A stretch of DNA of 64,000 nucleotides from Chitinophagaceae bacterium PMP191F. Its GTDB lineage: Bacteria; Bacteroidota; Bacteroidia; Chitinophagales; Chitinophagaceae. Below, piece by piece: positions 16,787 through 25,794 of the stretch. The position numbers were made by a program, and so were the translations under genes. Numbering within the stretch: position 1 is the stretch's first letter; the number at the start of each line of letters is the position of its first letter. Location: assembly GCA_001302245.1 (NCBI GenBank), contig LGYU01000008.1, positions 1 to 64,000 on the forward strand. The letters run 5' to 3'. The notes under the pieces were generated by a model. That model worked only from the letters and a program-made list of their open reading frames with translations. It was not told the origin of the DNA and made no database searches.

Positions 16787-19700
16787 ATGGAAAAACTTTT
16801 TACCGGGATATATTTATTTTTTCAGCAACGCAGATGGCTGCTGTTTGTATGTTTTGCCGGAACCTTATTACTGGCCGCCAATTTTGCCCGGCTGGTAACC
16901 TTTGAAGAAGATATTTCCAAAATACTGCCTCATGATAAAAAAATAGAAAAACTGAACCAGGTTTTTCAGAACTCCAAGTTTATTGATAAACTGGTGATCA
17001 CAGTTTCGCTTAAAAACTCCAACGCAGTACAGCCCGACAGCCTGGTAACCTATGCAGATTCACTGGTAAGCGGCTTACAAAGCAGGTGGACCTCACACAT
17101 TGCAAAGCTTAGTTACAAGGTAGATGATGAAATGACCCTGCGCCTGTTCCAGAATATACAGGAGCACTTGCCTATATACCTGTCAGAAAAAGATTACACT
17201 GCCATCGACAGCCTGATTGCTCCTGCACAGGTGCATCACACACTGGAGCAGAATGTACGCACGCTGAGTTCTCCGGCTGGCTTTGCATTGAAAAATATGA
17301 TCAGCAACGACCCGGTAGGCATCAGTTTTATCGGGTTGAAAAAACTGCAGCAGCTACAGTATGATGAGAATTTTGAACTGTACGACAGCTATATTCTTAC
17401 GAAAGACCAAAAACACCTGCTGATACTGGTTACCCCGGCTTTTGCATCTAACAACACCGGTAAAAACACGGAACTGCTGCAAGGTATTGACAGCATCACC
17501 AACCATTTATCTGTACAGGGTCTGGGCAATATTACGGCTTCTTATTTTGGTGCTGCCGCTGTAGCCGCAGGCAACGCACGCCAGTTGCGACAGGATACTC
17601 TTTTAACCCAGGGTATTACGGTACTGTTCCTGGTAGTGTTTATTGGTCTGTATTTTCGAAAAAAACGTGCGCCACTTTTGATACTGATCCCAGTAGTATA
17701 TGGGGCATTGTTTTCGCTTGCCTGTATTTATTTCATTAAAGGTTCCATTTCAGTCATCGCATTGGGAACCGGCTCTGTGATATTGGGTATAGCGGTGAAT
17801 TATTCACTGCATGTGTTCAATCATTACCGGCACACCGGCAGTGCACTGGCTGTTATTAAAGACCTTTCTTTCCCGCTTACTATTGGCGGCTTTACTACCA
17901 TTGGCGGTTTTTTGTGCCTGGAATTTGTAAAACTGGGACTGCTGCAGGACCTCGGTTTATTTGCAGCATTCAGCCTGATAGGAGCTGCATTGTGTTCCCT
18001 TATTTTTCTGCCACATTTTATTACTTCTAAAAAAGACCAGCATACGGCTACACATGTGTCGCATTCCTGGATCGACAGACTGGCCGACTATCGCTTTGAA
18101 TCCAACAAAGCGTTGATTCTGATCATTGTATTGCTTACTGTTGGTCTGGCATTTACCGTGAACAGGGTAGGTTTCCAGGCAGATATGACGCAGATGAACT
18201 TCATGTCGCCGGAACTGAAAGAGGCAGAGGCCAGGTTAAATGCCATTAACCAGTTTTCGCTGCGATCGGTATACATTGTTACCGAAGGCAAAGACCTTAA
18301 CGAAGCACTGACCAACAATGAAAAACTGGCCGCCACCATTGACTCTCTGAAGGAACAACATGTCATCAATAAATACTCAGGTGTAGGCTCACTGATCATT
18401 TCCGATTCCTTACAGCAGGCAAGAATCGCACGCTGGAATAATTACTGGACTTCTGGAAAAAAACAGCAGCTATTTAACATGCTGGCAACAGAAGGTGCTC
18501 CGCTGAAATACAGTGCTACAGCCTTTGATCATTTTAAGGAAATGCTGAACAAGCCTTATGCAGTGGTAAGTGCTAAAGAAATGGCAGCCATCCGCACTTC
18601 ATTTCTGGACGATTACATTACCGAAAAAAACGGCATCGCTACCGTTGCCACACTGGTAAAAGTATCGCCTGAAAACAAAGCACAGGTATATAAAGCATTC
18701 GATAACCAACCGCATATTACTGTTATTGACAAACAATATTTAACCGGCAAACTGGTAGAGATCATCAATACCGATTTCAATAAAATTGCTTTGATGTCAT
18801 CCATCCTGGTATTTGTGGTATTGCTGATCACCTTTGGCCGTATTGAGCTGGCGTTGGTATCGTTCATTCCCATGCTCATTGCCTGGATCTGGATCCTGGG
18901 CATTATGGGACTGCTGGGCATACAGTTCAACATCGTTAACATCATTGTATCGGCACTTATTTTCGGTCTGGGCGATGATTATAGTCTTTTCATCATTGAA
19001 GGGCTGCTGCAGGAATATAAAACCGGCAATAAGAATCTGTCTTCTTTCAAATCATCCATCATCCTGTCAGCCATTACCACAGTAGCAGGCCTGGGTGTAC
19101 TGATCTTTGCCAAACATCCGGCCTTACGTTCCATTGCACTGATCTCTATCATCGGTATTCTGTGTGTGGTAATAGTAGCACAGGTACTGATCCCCTTCCT
19201 GTTCCGCCTGCTGATCACCAACCGTGTTAAAAAACAGCACTATCCCTGGACCCTTTCAGGTTTCTGCATCTCTATTTTTGCATTTGCCTATTTTGTAACA
19301 GGCAGCCTGATCCTGACATTGCTGGGCTTTTTAATGGTGAAGATCAACCCGTTCAAACGCCAGGGAAAGTACCTGTACCATGTATGCATTTCAAAATTTG
19401 TATGGTCGCTGGTATACGTTATGGGCAATCTTCGCAAACGGATCGATAACCCGCTGAAAGAAAATTTTTCCAAACCGGCGGTAGTGATCTGCAACCATCA
19501 GTCCTTCCTCGACATTCTTGTTACTGTAATGCTGCATCCCAAACTGATATTGCTGACCAATAACTGGGTGTGGAAATCACCGGTTTTCGGCGCTGTAGTG
19601 CGCATGGCAGACTATTATCCCGTAGCAGAAGGCGCAGAAACCAGTATTGATGAAATGGCCGCACGGGTAAAAGAAGGCTATTCCATTGTTGTGTTTCCGG

Positions 19701-20659
19701 AAGGCACCCGCACAGTGGATGGCACCATGAAGCGTTTCCACAAAGGCGCATTTTATATTGCCGAAAAACTGCAACTTGATATTCTGCCGATCGTTATACA
19801 CGGCACGGGTTACAATATGACCAAAGGTGATTTCCTATTGAAAAACGGAACACTTTCCGTGAAGTTCCTGCCCAGGATCACGCCGGAAGATGAGCGTTTT
19901 GGCAAAACCTATTCAGAACGCGCCAAACAGGTTGGCCGTTATTTTAGGGAGCAGTTTGTGCAGCGCAGACGTGAAATGGAACAACCGGATTATTTCAGGG
20001 AAAAACTGGTGTACAATTACATTTATAAAGGCCCGGTGCAGGAATGGTACATGCGCATTAAAACCCGCATGGAAAAAAATTACCGCCTTTTTCACGACCT
20101 GTTGCCCGCTTCCGGAAACATACTGGATATCGGTTGCGGATACGGTTTTCTTTCCTACATGCTGCGTTTTACAGCACCGGAACGGAATGTTACAGGCATA
20201 GACTATGACGAAGAGAAGATTGCAGTAGCAGCCAGGTGTTTCAGTAAAGATGAACACATCAATTTTTTTCATGCAGATGCGACCAGTTTTTCATTTGAAC
20301 AATACAATGGTATTGTCATTGCCGATGTACTGCACTATTTACAACCAGAACAACAACGTGTGGTGATTGAAAAGTGTATCCGCCATCTGCAACCTGGCGG
20401 AACATTCATTATCCGAGACGGGAACAAGGATCTTGCAGACAGGCACAAAGGCACGCGTATTACAGAATATTTTTCTACCCGATTGCTCGGTTTCAATAAA
20501 ACAACCTCCAACGGTTTGTCCTTTCTTTCTGCATCACTTATCCGCGAGATCACGGGCCGTTACAATATGGAGTGTACAGAAATTGACAATACACGCTACA
20601 CTTCCAATATGATGTTTGTTATCCGTCACGCTCAAAACCACGCACATGCAGCAGTATGA
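16787..20659 (+). CDS. Trifunctional MMPL exporter / PlsC-type acyltransferase / SAM methyltransferase
   Basis: A 1290-residue fusion. Residues 1 to about 830 are an MMPL/RND exporter: one N-terminal span, a periplasmic domain, five spans (from about 275), a second periplasmic domain and a second five-span block (from about 665, containing FGLGDDYSLF). Residues about 860-1090 are an acyltransferase with NHQSFLD (about 902) and FPEGTR (about 970), the PlsC signature. Residues about 1095-1290 are a class I methyltransferase with ILDIGCGYGF (about 1112) and GIDYDEEKI. The three activities on one chain suggest that a lipid-like product is acylated or methylated at the inner face and then exported. 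It overlaps the next gene by 14 bp. Confidence 0.88.
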   Translation: MEKLFTGIYLFFQQRRWLLFVCFAGTLLLAANFARLVTFEEDISKILPHDKKIEKLNQVFQNSKFIDKLVITVSLKNSNAVQPDSLVTYADSLVSGLQSRWTSHIAKLSYKVDDEMTLRLFQNIQEHLPIYLSEKDYTAIDSLIAPAQVHHTLEQNVRTLSSPAGFALKNMISNDPVGISFIGLKKLQQLQYDENFELYDSYILTKDQKHLLILVTPAFASNNTGKNTELLQGIDSITNHLSVQGLGNITASYFGAAAVAAGNARQLRQDTLLTQGITVLFLVVFIGLYFRKKRAPLLILIPVVYGALFSLACIYFIKGSISVIALGTGSVILGIAVNYSLHVFNHYRHTGSALAVIKDLSFPLTIGGFTTIGGFLCLEFVKLGLLQDLGLFAAFSLIGAALCSLIFLPHFITSKKDQHTATHVSHSWIDRLADYRFESNKALILIIVLLTVGLAFTVNRVGFQADMTQMNFMSPELKEAEARLNAINQFSLRSVYIVTEGKDLNEALTNNEKLAATIDSLKEQHVINKYSGVGSLIISDSLQQARIARWNNYWTSGKKQQLFNMLATEGAPLKYSATAFDHFKEMLNKPYAVVSAKEMAAIRTSFLDDYITEKNGIATVATLVKVSPENKAQVYKAFDNQPHITVIDKQYLTGKLVEIINTDFNKIALMSSILVFVVLLITFGRIELALVSFIPMLIAWIWILGIMGLLGIQFNIVNIIVSALIFGLGDDYSLFIIEGLLQEYKTGNKNLSSFKSSIILSAITTVAGLGVLIFAKHPALRSIALISIIGILCVVIVAQVLIPFLFRLLITNRVKKQHYPWTLSGFCISIFAFAYFVTGSLILTLLGFLMVKINPFKRQGKYLYHVCISKFVWSLVYVMGNLRKRIDNPLKENFSKPAVVICNHQSFLDILVTVMLHPKLILLTNNWVWKSPVFGAVVRMADYYPVAEGAETSIDEMAARVKEGYSIVVFPEGTRTVDGTMKRFHKGAFYIAEKLQLDILPIVIHGTGYNMTKGDFLLKNGTLSVKFLPRITPEDERFGKTYSERAKQVGRYFREQFVQRRREMEQPDYFREKLVYNYIYKGPVQEWYMRIKTRMEKNYRLFHDLLPASGNILDIGCGYGFLSYMLRFTAPERNVTGIDYDEEKIAVAARCFSKDEHINFFHADATSFSFEQYNGIVIADVLHYLQPEQQRVVIEKCIRHLQPGGTFIIRDGNKDLADRHKGTRITEYFSTRLLGFNKTTSNGLSFLSASLIREITGRYNMECTEIDNTRYTSNMMFVIRHAQNHAHAAV

Positions 20660-22157
20660 TGTGGTGATAATAGGCAGTGGCATGGGAGGGCTGGTATGTG
20701 GCAACATACTCGGCCGTGAAGGCTACAGTGTATGTGTGCTGGAAAAGAACAAACAGATTGGCGGTTGCTTACAAACCTTTGTACGTGATAAAGTGATCTT
20801 CGATTCGGGTGTTCATTACATTGGCGGACTTGGTAAAGGCCAAAACCTGTACCAGGTGTTCAAGTACCTGGGACTTACAGAAAAACTGAAGTTGCAGCAG
20901 ATGAAAGAAGCTGCTTTTGATAAGATCATTATCGGCAATGACCCGCATGAATATGTATATGCACAGGGATACGAACGGTTCATTGCATCGCTGGTGACCG
21001 ATTTTCCGGATGAAGAGCAGGCCATCAGAACTTATTGCGAAAAGATACGTGAGGTGTGCAGCAAGTTCCCTATGTACAACCTGCAATACAACCTGGATGC
21101 AGAAGCTAAAGCCAGTGTGCAGGAAATAGATGCGCAAGCCTATATCGAGTCGCTTACCAATAACAGAAAATTACAGGCTGTACTGGCAGGCAACAATATT
21201 CTGTATGCCGGTAAAGGCCATCAAACGCCATTCTATATTCACGCACTGATATTGAACAGCTATATTGAAAGCTCCTGGAAATGTATTGACGGCGGTTCAC
21301 AGATTGCCAAATACCTGGCAAAAAATATCCGCGAACTGGGTGGAGAAGTGCTGCGCCACAGTGAAGTGAAAAAAATTGTGGTGGAAGATGGTATAGCCAC
21401 CTGTGTGGAACTGGCCGATGGCAAACACATCTATGCCAAACATTTTATTTCCAACCTGCACCCGGTACAAACGCTGGAGCTGACTGATACCGACCTGATC
21501 AGGAAAGCTTACCGTAACCGGATGAAACAGTTGGAAAACACCATCTCTTCCTTTACACTCAATATTGTGCTAAAAAAAGGGTCATTTCCCTATCTGTCGC
21601 ACAACTATTACTATCACAAGGAAGGACATGTGTGGTCCATGACTGATTACACCGAAGAGAATTGGCCGCTGGGTTACGCATTGTTCTTGTCCGCTTCTTC
21701 CAGGTCACCGGAAAATGCTGAATCCATGACCATTTTCACCTACATGCGGTATGATGAAATGACACCCTGGGCGCACACGTTCAATACTGTTTCTGCAGAA
21801 GAGGATAGAGGGGAGAGCTATGAAGCATTTAAAGCACGAAAAGCAGCAATATTACTGGATTGCGTAGAACAGCGTTTTCCCGGATTGCGCAATTGTATAC
21901 AATCTTATTATACATCTACCCCGTTATCGTACCGCGACTATATCGGCAGCGATGATGGCTCCATGTATGGTATTGCCAAAGATTACAGAGACCCGGTTAA
22001 AACCTACATCGCACCGCGCACCAAAGTACCTAACCTGTACCAGACAGGACAAAACCTGAACCTGCACGGCATTTTAGGTACTACCATCAGCGCATTGATA
22101 ACGAGTGTAACTTTAACGGGTAATGAACGTATTGTAGAAAAAATAAGAAATGCATAA
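20646..22157 (+). CDS. FAD-dependent oxidoreductase, phytoene-desaturase-like (right copy)
   Basis: A 503-residue flavoprotein with VVIIGSGMGGLVCG at the N-terminus and LEKNKQIGGCLQTF next. The C-terminal FAD-binding stretch is NLYQTGQNLNLHGILG. It belongs to the same broad family as 13422-15158, but sequence identity appears modest. The ATG at 20646 lies inside the upstream gene and starts four residues before the first beta strand, so translation is probably coupled. It may act on the polyene or on the acyl chain; the reaction is not known. Confidence 0.8.
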   Translation: MQQYDVVIIGSGMGGLVCGNILGREGYSVCVLEKNKQIGGCLQTFVRDKVIFDSGVHYIGGLGKGQNLYQVFKYLGLTEKLKLQQMKEAAFDKIIIGNDPHEYVYAQGYERFIASLVTDFPDEEQAIRTYCEKIREVCSKFPMYNLQYNLDAEAKASVQEIDAQAYIESLTNNRKLQAVLAGNNILYAGKGHQTPFYIHALILNSYIESSWKCIDGGSQIAKYLAKNIRELGGEVLRHSEVKKIVVEDGIATCVELADGKHIYAKHFISNLHPVQTLELTDTDLIRKAYRNRMKQLENTISSFTLNIVLKKGSFPYLSHNYYYHKEGHVWSMTDYTEENWPLGYALFLSASSRSPENAESMTIFTYMRYDEMTPWAHTFNTVSAEEDRGESYEAFKARKAAILLDCVEQRFPGLRNCIQSYYTSTPLSYRDYIGSDDGSMYGIAKDYRDPVKTYIAPRTKVPNLYQTGQNLNLHGILGTTISALITSVTLTGNERIVEKIRNA

Positions 22158-22194
22158 TATACGGATGGTTATCCGTATTCAGTTCAAAATATAA

Positions 22195-23865
22195 ATGATG
22201 CTGAAAAGAAAGAAATTCTGGAGAAGGGTCTTGTATGTGCTGGGCACCTTTGTGCTGTTGCTGGTAGCTGGTTTTATTTACCTGGTGATCGTGTCTAAAG
22301 TTGATCCGCCCAAAATACAGGACACCAGTACAGAAAAACTACAACGCGCAGAACCCAGTCCCGGCCTGTATACTATCAACAATAACTGGTTCCGTAAAAG
22401 CAACAGCGGCCTGTACGAGTTGTATGTGGAAGGCAATGCTTTTGAACGCGGCGTTATCAATGGCAAGCTGGCCAAAGAACTAATTGTACGGCAGGAAGAT
22501 AATTTTACAGAACAGATCGCCAGGATGATCCCCTCACGCGCTTACCTGCATACACTTAAGTATTTCATCGGCTGGTTCAACCGCCATCTTACCTCCAATG
22601 TAACGGAAGAATACAAAGAAGAGATCTACGGCATTTCTGAATCTGCTTCCAACCAATACGATTATATCGGCACCAATTACCAACGCATTCTCAACTATCA
22701 CGCGGCACATGATATTGGTCATGCATTGCAGAACATGATGCTGGTAGGTTGTACCTCTTTCGCTACCTGGAACGGTCATTCTGCTGACAGCAATCTGATC
22801 GTAGGGCGCAATTTTGATTTCTATGTAGGCGACAAATTTGCAGAAGATAAAATTGTCATGTTTGTAAACCCTAAAGAGGGGCACAAGTTCATGTCTGTAA
22901 CCTGGGGCGGATTTATCGGTGTTGTGTCCGGTATGAATGATCAGGGATTGACTGTTACCATCAATGCTGCCAAATCCAGCATTCCATCCGGCTCTGCCAC
23001 ACCGGTATCGCTGGTAGCACGTGAAGTATTGCAATATGCCGGTAATATACAGGAAGCCATTGCCATTGCCCGCAGAAGAAAAATGTTTGTATCAGAATCC
23101 TTCCTGGTGGCTTCTGCAGCAGATAATAAAGCCATAGTCATTGAAAAAACACCCGATTCGCTGGATATATACGATCCCAACAAAGACTATATCCTTTGCG
23201 CCAACCATTTCCAGAGTAAAGGACTTGGTCAATCGGAATCTAACAAAGAACAGATGCAGGAAAGCGCATCACCTTACCGCTATGAACGTTTAACTGAATT
23301 GCTGAACGCCAACGGCAAGAACACGCCGGAAAAAACAGTCCGCATTTTAAGGGACCGTGAAGGTTTGCACAATGCCAATATTGGTATGGGCAATGAAAAA
23401 GCCATCAACCAGCTGATTGCCCACCACTCCATAGTTTTTGAACCTAAAAAAAGACTGGTTTGGGTTTCTACTGCTCCCTGGCAACTGGGCAAATTTGTTG
23501 CATACGATCTGAACAAAATCTTTGCACTTCACGGCATGCAGCAGAACCGGGAAGTAAGTGATACTTCACTGACTATTGCTGCTGATACTTTTTTGCAGAC
23601 AAAAGCATTTCATGATTTTGAATTGTTCCGCCAGTTTAAACAGCGGATCGCCGATAAACAAACTGTAGACATAGACAGCATGGTAGCTACCAACCCGGAG
23701 TATTACCATGCTTATGAACTGGCAGGCGACTACCTGTTTAAACAAAAACAATACGCTAAAGCCATCCCTTACTATGAAAAAGCGCTGACCAAAGTGATCG
23801 CCACCAAAAAGGAAGAGGATCACGTTCGCACACAGTTGACCAAGTGTAAGGAAAAACAGAACTAG
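22195..23865 (+). CDS. C45-type (Ntn-hydrolase) acyltransferase/hydrolase-like protein
   Basis: A 556-residue protein with an N-terminal membrane anchor (LYVLGTFVLLLVAGFIYLVIV) and a C45 domain related to acyl-CoA:6-aminopenicillanic acid acyltransferase. The expected autoproteolytic Gly-Cys is at GCTSFATWNG (Cys about 186), followed by LIVGRNFDF and the NDQGLTVTINA segment. The last 100 residues contain a TPR-like helical repeat (AYELAGDYLFKQKQYAKAIPYYEKAL). The domain should face the periplasm. Forming or cleaving the ester or an amide of the pigment is plausible but unproved. Confidence 0.75.
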   Translation: MMLKRKKFWRRVLYVLGTFVLLLVAGFIYLVIVSKVDPPKIQDTSTEKLQRAEPSPGLYTINNNWFRKSNSGLYELYVEGNAFERGVINGKLAKELIVRQEDNFTEQIARMIPSRAYLHTLKYFIGWFNRHLTSNVTEEYKEEIYGISESASNQYDYIGTNYQRILNYHAAHDIGHALQNMMLVGCTSFATWNGHSADSNLIVGRNFDFYVGDKFAEDKIVMFVNPKEGHKFMSVTWGGFIGVVSGMNDQGLTVTINAAKSSIPSGSATPVSLVAREVLQYAGNIQEAIAIARRRKMFVSESFLVASAADNKAIVIEKTPDSLDIYDPNKDYILCANHFQSKGLGQSESNKEQMQESASPYRYERLTELLNANGKNTPEKTVRILRDREGLHNANIGMGNEKAINQLIAHHSIVFEPKKRLVWVSTAPWQLGKFVAYDLNKIFALHGMQQNREVSDTSLTIAADTFLQTKAFHDFELFRQFKQRIADKQTVDIDSMVATNPEYYHAYELAGDYLFKQKQYAKAIPYYEKALTKVIATKKEEDHVRTQLTKCKEKQN

Positions 23866-23880
23866 CATATTACAGATAAC

Positions 23881-24255
23881 ATGATAACAGGTCTCGGCAC
23901 AGACATTATTGAAGTGGAGCGCATTGCTGCCAAAATCGGAAAGGAATCCGGTTTCCGGGAACTTGTTTTTTCTGCCCATGAAATAGCCTACTGTGAAGCC
24001 AAAGCTCATAAATACGAACATTATGCCGCGCGGTTTGCAGCCAAGGAGGCTTTTTTCAAGGCACTGGGTACCGGCTGGGCCAACGACACAGCATTCAATG
24101 AAGTAGAGATCCGCAATGATGCCAGTGGCCAACCGCATGTGGTATTGCTGGGCCAGACAGCTTATACACTTTCTCACATAGATGTACAGAAAATCCATGT
24201 TTCTTTGTCGCACATAAAAACCATGGCAACGGCCACTATAATTATAGAGCAATAA
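23881..24255 (+). CDS. acpS: Holo-ACP synthase (AcpS-type 4'-phosphopantetheinyl transferase)
   Basis: A 124-residue AcpS-like protein with the N-terminal GLGTDIIEVERI (metal-binding Asp) and RFAAKEAFFKALGTG (Glu and Lys of the active site). It transfers phosphopantetheine from CoA to the Ser of the cluster ACPs. The usual size for AcpS is about 120 residues. Its stop overlaps the ATG of the ligase gene by one base. It may be a cluster-dedicated enzyme rather than the housekeeping AcpS, so the symbol denotes family. Confidence 0.88.
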   Translation: MITGLGTDIIEVERIAAKIGKESGFRELVFSAHEIAYCEAKAHKYEHYAARFAAKEAFFKALGTGWANDTAFNEVEIRNDASGQPHVVLLGQTAYTLSHIDVQKIHVSLSHIKTMATATIIIEQ

Positions 24256-25565
24256 TGAATCACTCCTTCACCAAAACATCTTATCCTACACCGGAAGCCA
24301 TCCGGGCCATGCAGCAGCAAAAACTGCAGGAGCTGCTGGCGTATATCGGGCAACATTCTCCTTTTTACCGGGAGCTGTTTACCACCCGTCATATTAATAT
24401 TGCAGCTATACAAACTCCGGAAGACCTGGTACACCTGCCGGTAACCGGTAAAGAAGACCTTCAGCAACGCAACAGTGACTTTCTGTGTGTTAGCCGTGAT
24501 AAAATCATCGAGTACACCGCTACATCCGGTACTGTGGGCAGCCCGGTTACCATTGCACTTACAGACAATGATCTGAACAGACTGGCCTACAACGAATATT
24601 CCTCTTTCAGTTGCGCGGATGGCAGCAGTACCGATGTGTACCAGTTGATGCTTACGCTTGACAGGCAGTTTATGGCCGGTATGGCCTATTATTCCGGTAT
24701 CCGCAAACTGGGCGCCGGCATTATCCGTGTAGGTCCCGGTGTACCATCGTTGCAGTGGGAAACTATTGCCCGTCTGCAGCCAACCGCTATCGTAGCAGTG
24801 CCCTCCTTCATTGTTAAACTCATTCAATACGCACAGGAACACAAGATAGATATCAATAGCTCTTCTGTTAAAAAGGCGGTCTGCATTGGCGAGAATATCC
24901 GCAATACAGACTTTTCGATGAATGTGCTTGGGCAAAAGATCACCAACTCGTGGAACATTCAATTGTACTCCACCTACGCCTCTACCGAAATGCAGACCGC
25001 CTTTACGGAGTGCGGCGCAGGAAAAGGCGGACATCACCAGCCTGAACTGGTGATCGTTGAACTCCTGGACGACAACCATCAGCCCGTAGCACCCGGCCAG
25101 CCCGGTGAGGTTACCATTACCACCCTGGGCGTGGAAGGAATGCCTTTGCTGCGTTACCAGACCGGCGATATCTGTATCGGCCATTATGAGCCCTGTAGTT
25201 GCGGACGACATTCACTGCGCCTGTCGCCGGTAATAGGCCGCAAAAAACAGATGATCAAATTTAAAGGCACCACCCTGTTCCTGCCCGCACTGTCTGATAT
25301 CCTGAACGGCATGGAAGACATCCGCGACTTTACGGTGGAGGTTTATGCCAACGATATTGGAACAGATGAAATTCTGCTGCACCTGCTACCTACCCACTAC
25401 AGTGAGGAAACAGACAGGCAGATCCGAGCCTATCTACAGGCCAAACTGCGCGTAAGCCCGCACATAAAGTATCTGACACAGGAAGAAATGCAGCGCATGC
25501 AGTTTCCGGAAGGGGGTAGAAAGCCCATAAAGTTTGTTGATAAAAGGGCCCGGCAGAACGTATAA
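24255..25565 (+). CDS. PaaK-like AMP-dependent ligase (probable 4-coumarate activation)
   Basis: A 436-residue adenylate-forming enzyme of the phenylacetate-CoA ligase branch. The P-loop is ATSGTVGSPVTIAL, the middle motif YASTEMQTAF, the adenosine-contact motif LRYQTGDIC, and the C-terminal lysine domain begins near GRKKQMIKFKG. It sits between holo-ACP synthase and tyrosine ammonia-lyase, so the likely substrate is 4-coumarate or a ring-modified form, activated to a CoA or ACP thioester to start the polyene. Which acceptor is used cannot be seen. Confidence 0.82.
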   Translation: MNHSFTKTSYPTPEAIRAMQQQKLQELLAYIGQHSPFYRELFTTRHINIAAIQTPEDLVHLPVTGKEDLQQRNSDFLCVSRDKIIEYTATSGTVGSPVTIALTDNDLNRLAYNEYSSFSCADGSSTDVYQLMLTLDRQFMAGMAYYSGIRKLGAGIIRVGPGVPSLQWETIARLQPTAIVAVPSFIVKLIQYAQEHKIDINSSSVKKAVCIGENIRNTDFSMNVLGQKITNSWNIQLYSTYASTEMQTAFTECGAGKGGHHQPELVIVELLDDNHQPVAPGQPGEVTITTLGVEGMPLLRYQTGDICIGHYEPCSCGRHSLRLSPVIGRKKQMIKFKGTTLFLPALSDILNGMEDIRDFTVEVYANDIGTDEILLHLLPTHYSEETDRQIRAYLQAKLRVSPHIKYLTQEEMQRMQFPEGGRKPIKFVDKRARQNV

Positions 25566-25577
25566 CCAGGTAGCGGT

Positions 25578-25596
25578 TAATGGGTAAAATCCATTA
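25578..25596 (+). terminator. Small hairpin after the ligase gene
   Basis: TAATGG and CCATTA flank a 7-base loop, 13 bases after the ligase stop. There is no T-run, so it could be a weak terminator or mRNA end-stabilising hairpin before the 229-bp gap preceding the ammonia-lyase gene. Confidence 0.3.
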
Positions 25597-25794
25597 CGGA
25601 AAACCACATATACGGTACATCCTGAAATACATAAAATAAACAACCATACAAATCGTTTAAAAAACCGCTTACAGCATTGAAAAACAAATATCTGGTAGGT
25701 AAAAACCATTAACGAATTAAATTTGACACCTTGCTTATATTTCGTTTTTTTTGCGGCAAACGGGTTTTCTTAAAATCTAATTAATTTTCAATCA

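Noticed and set aside
25722-25743. Promoter TTTGACA with TATATTTC before the ammonia-lyase gene
   Set aside because: The two elements are only 10 bases apart, too close for either Bacteroidota or sigma-70 type spacing.
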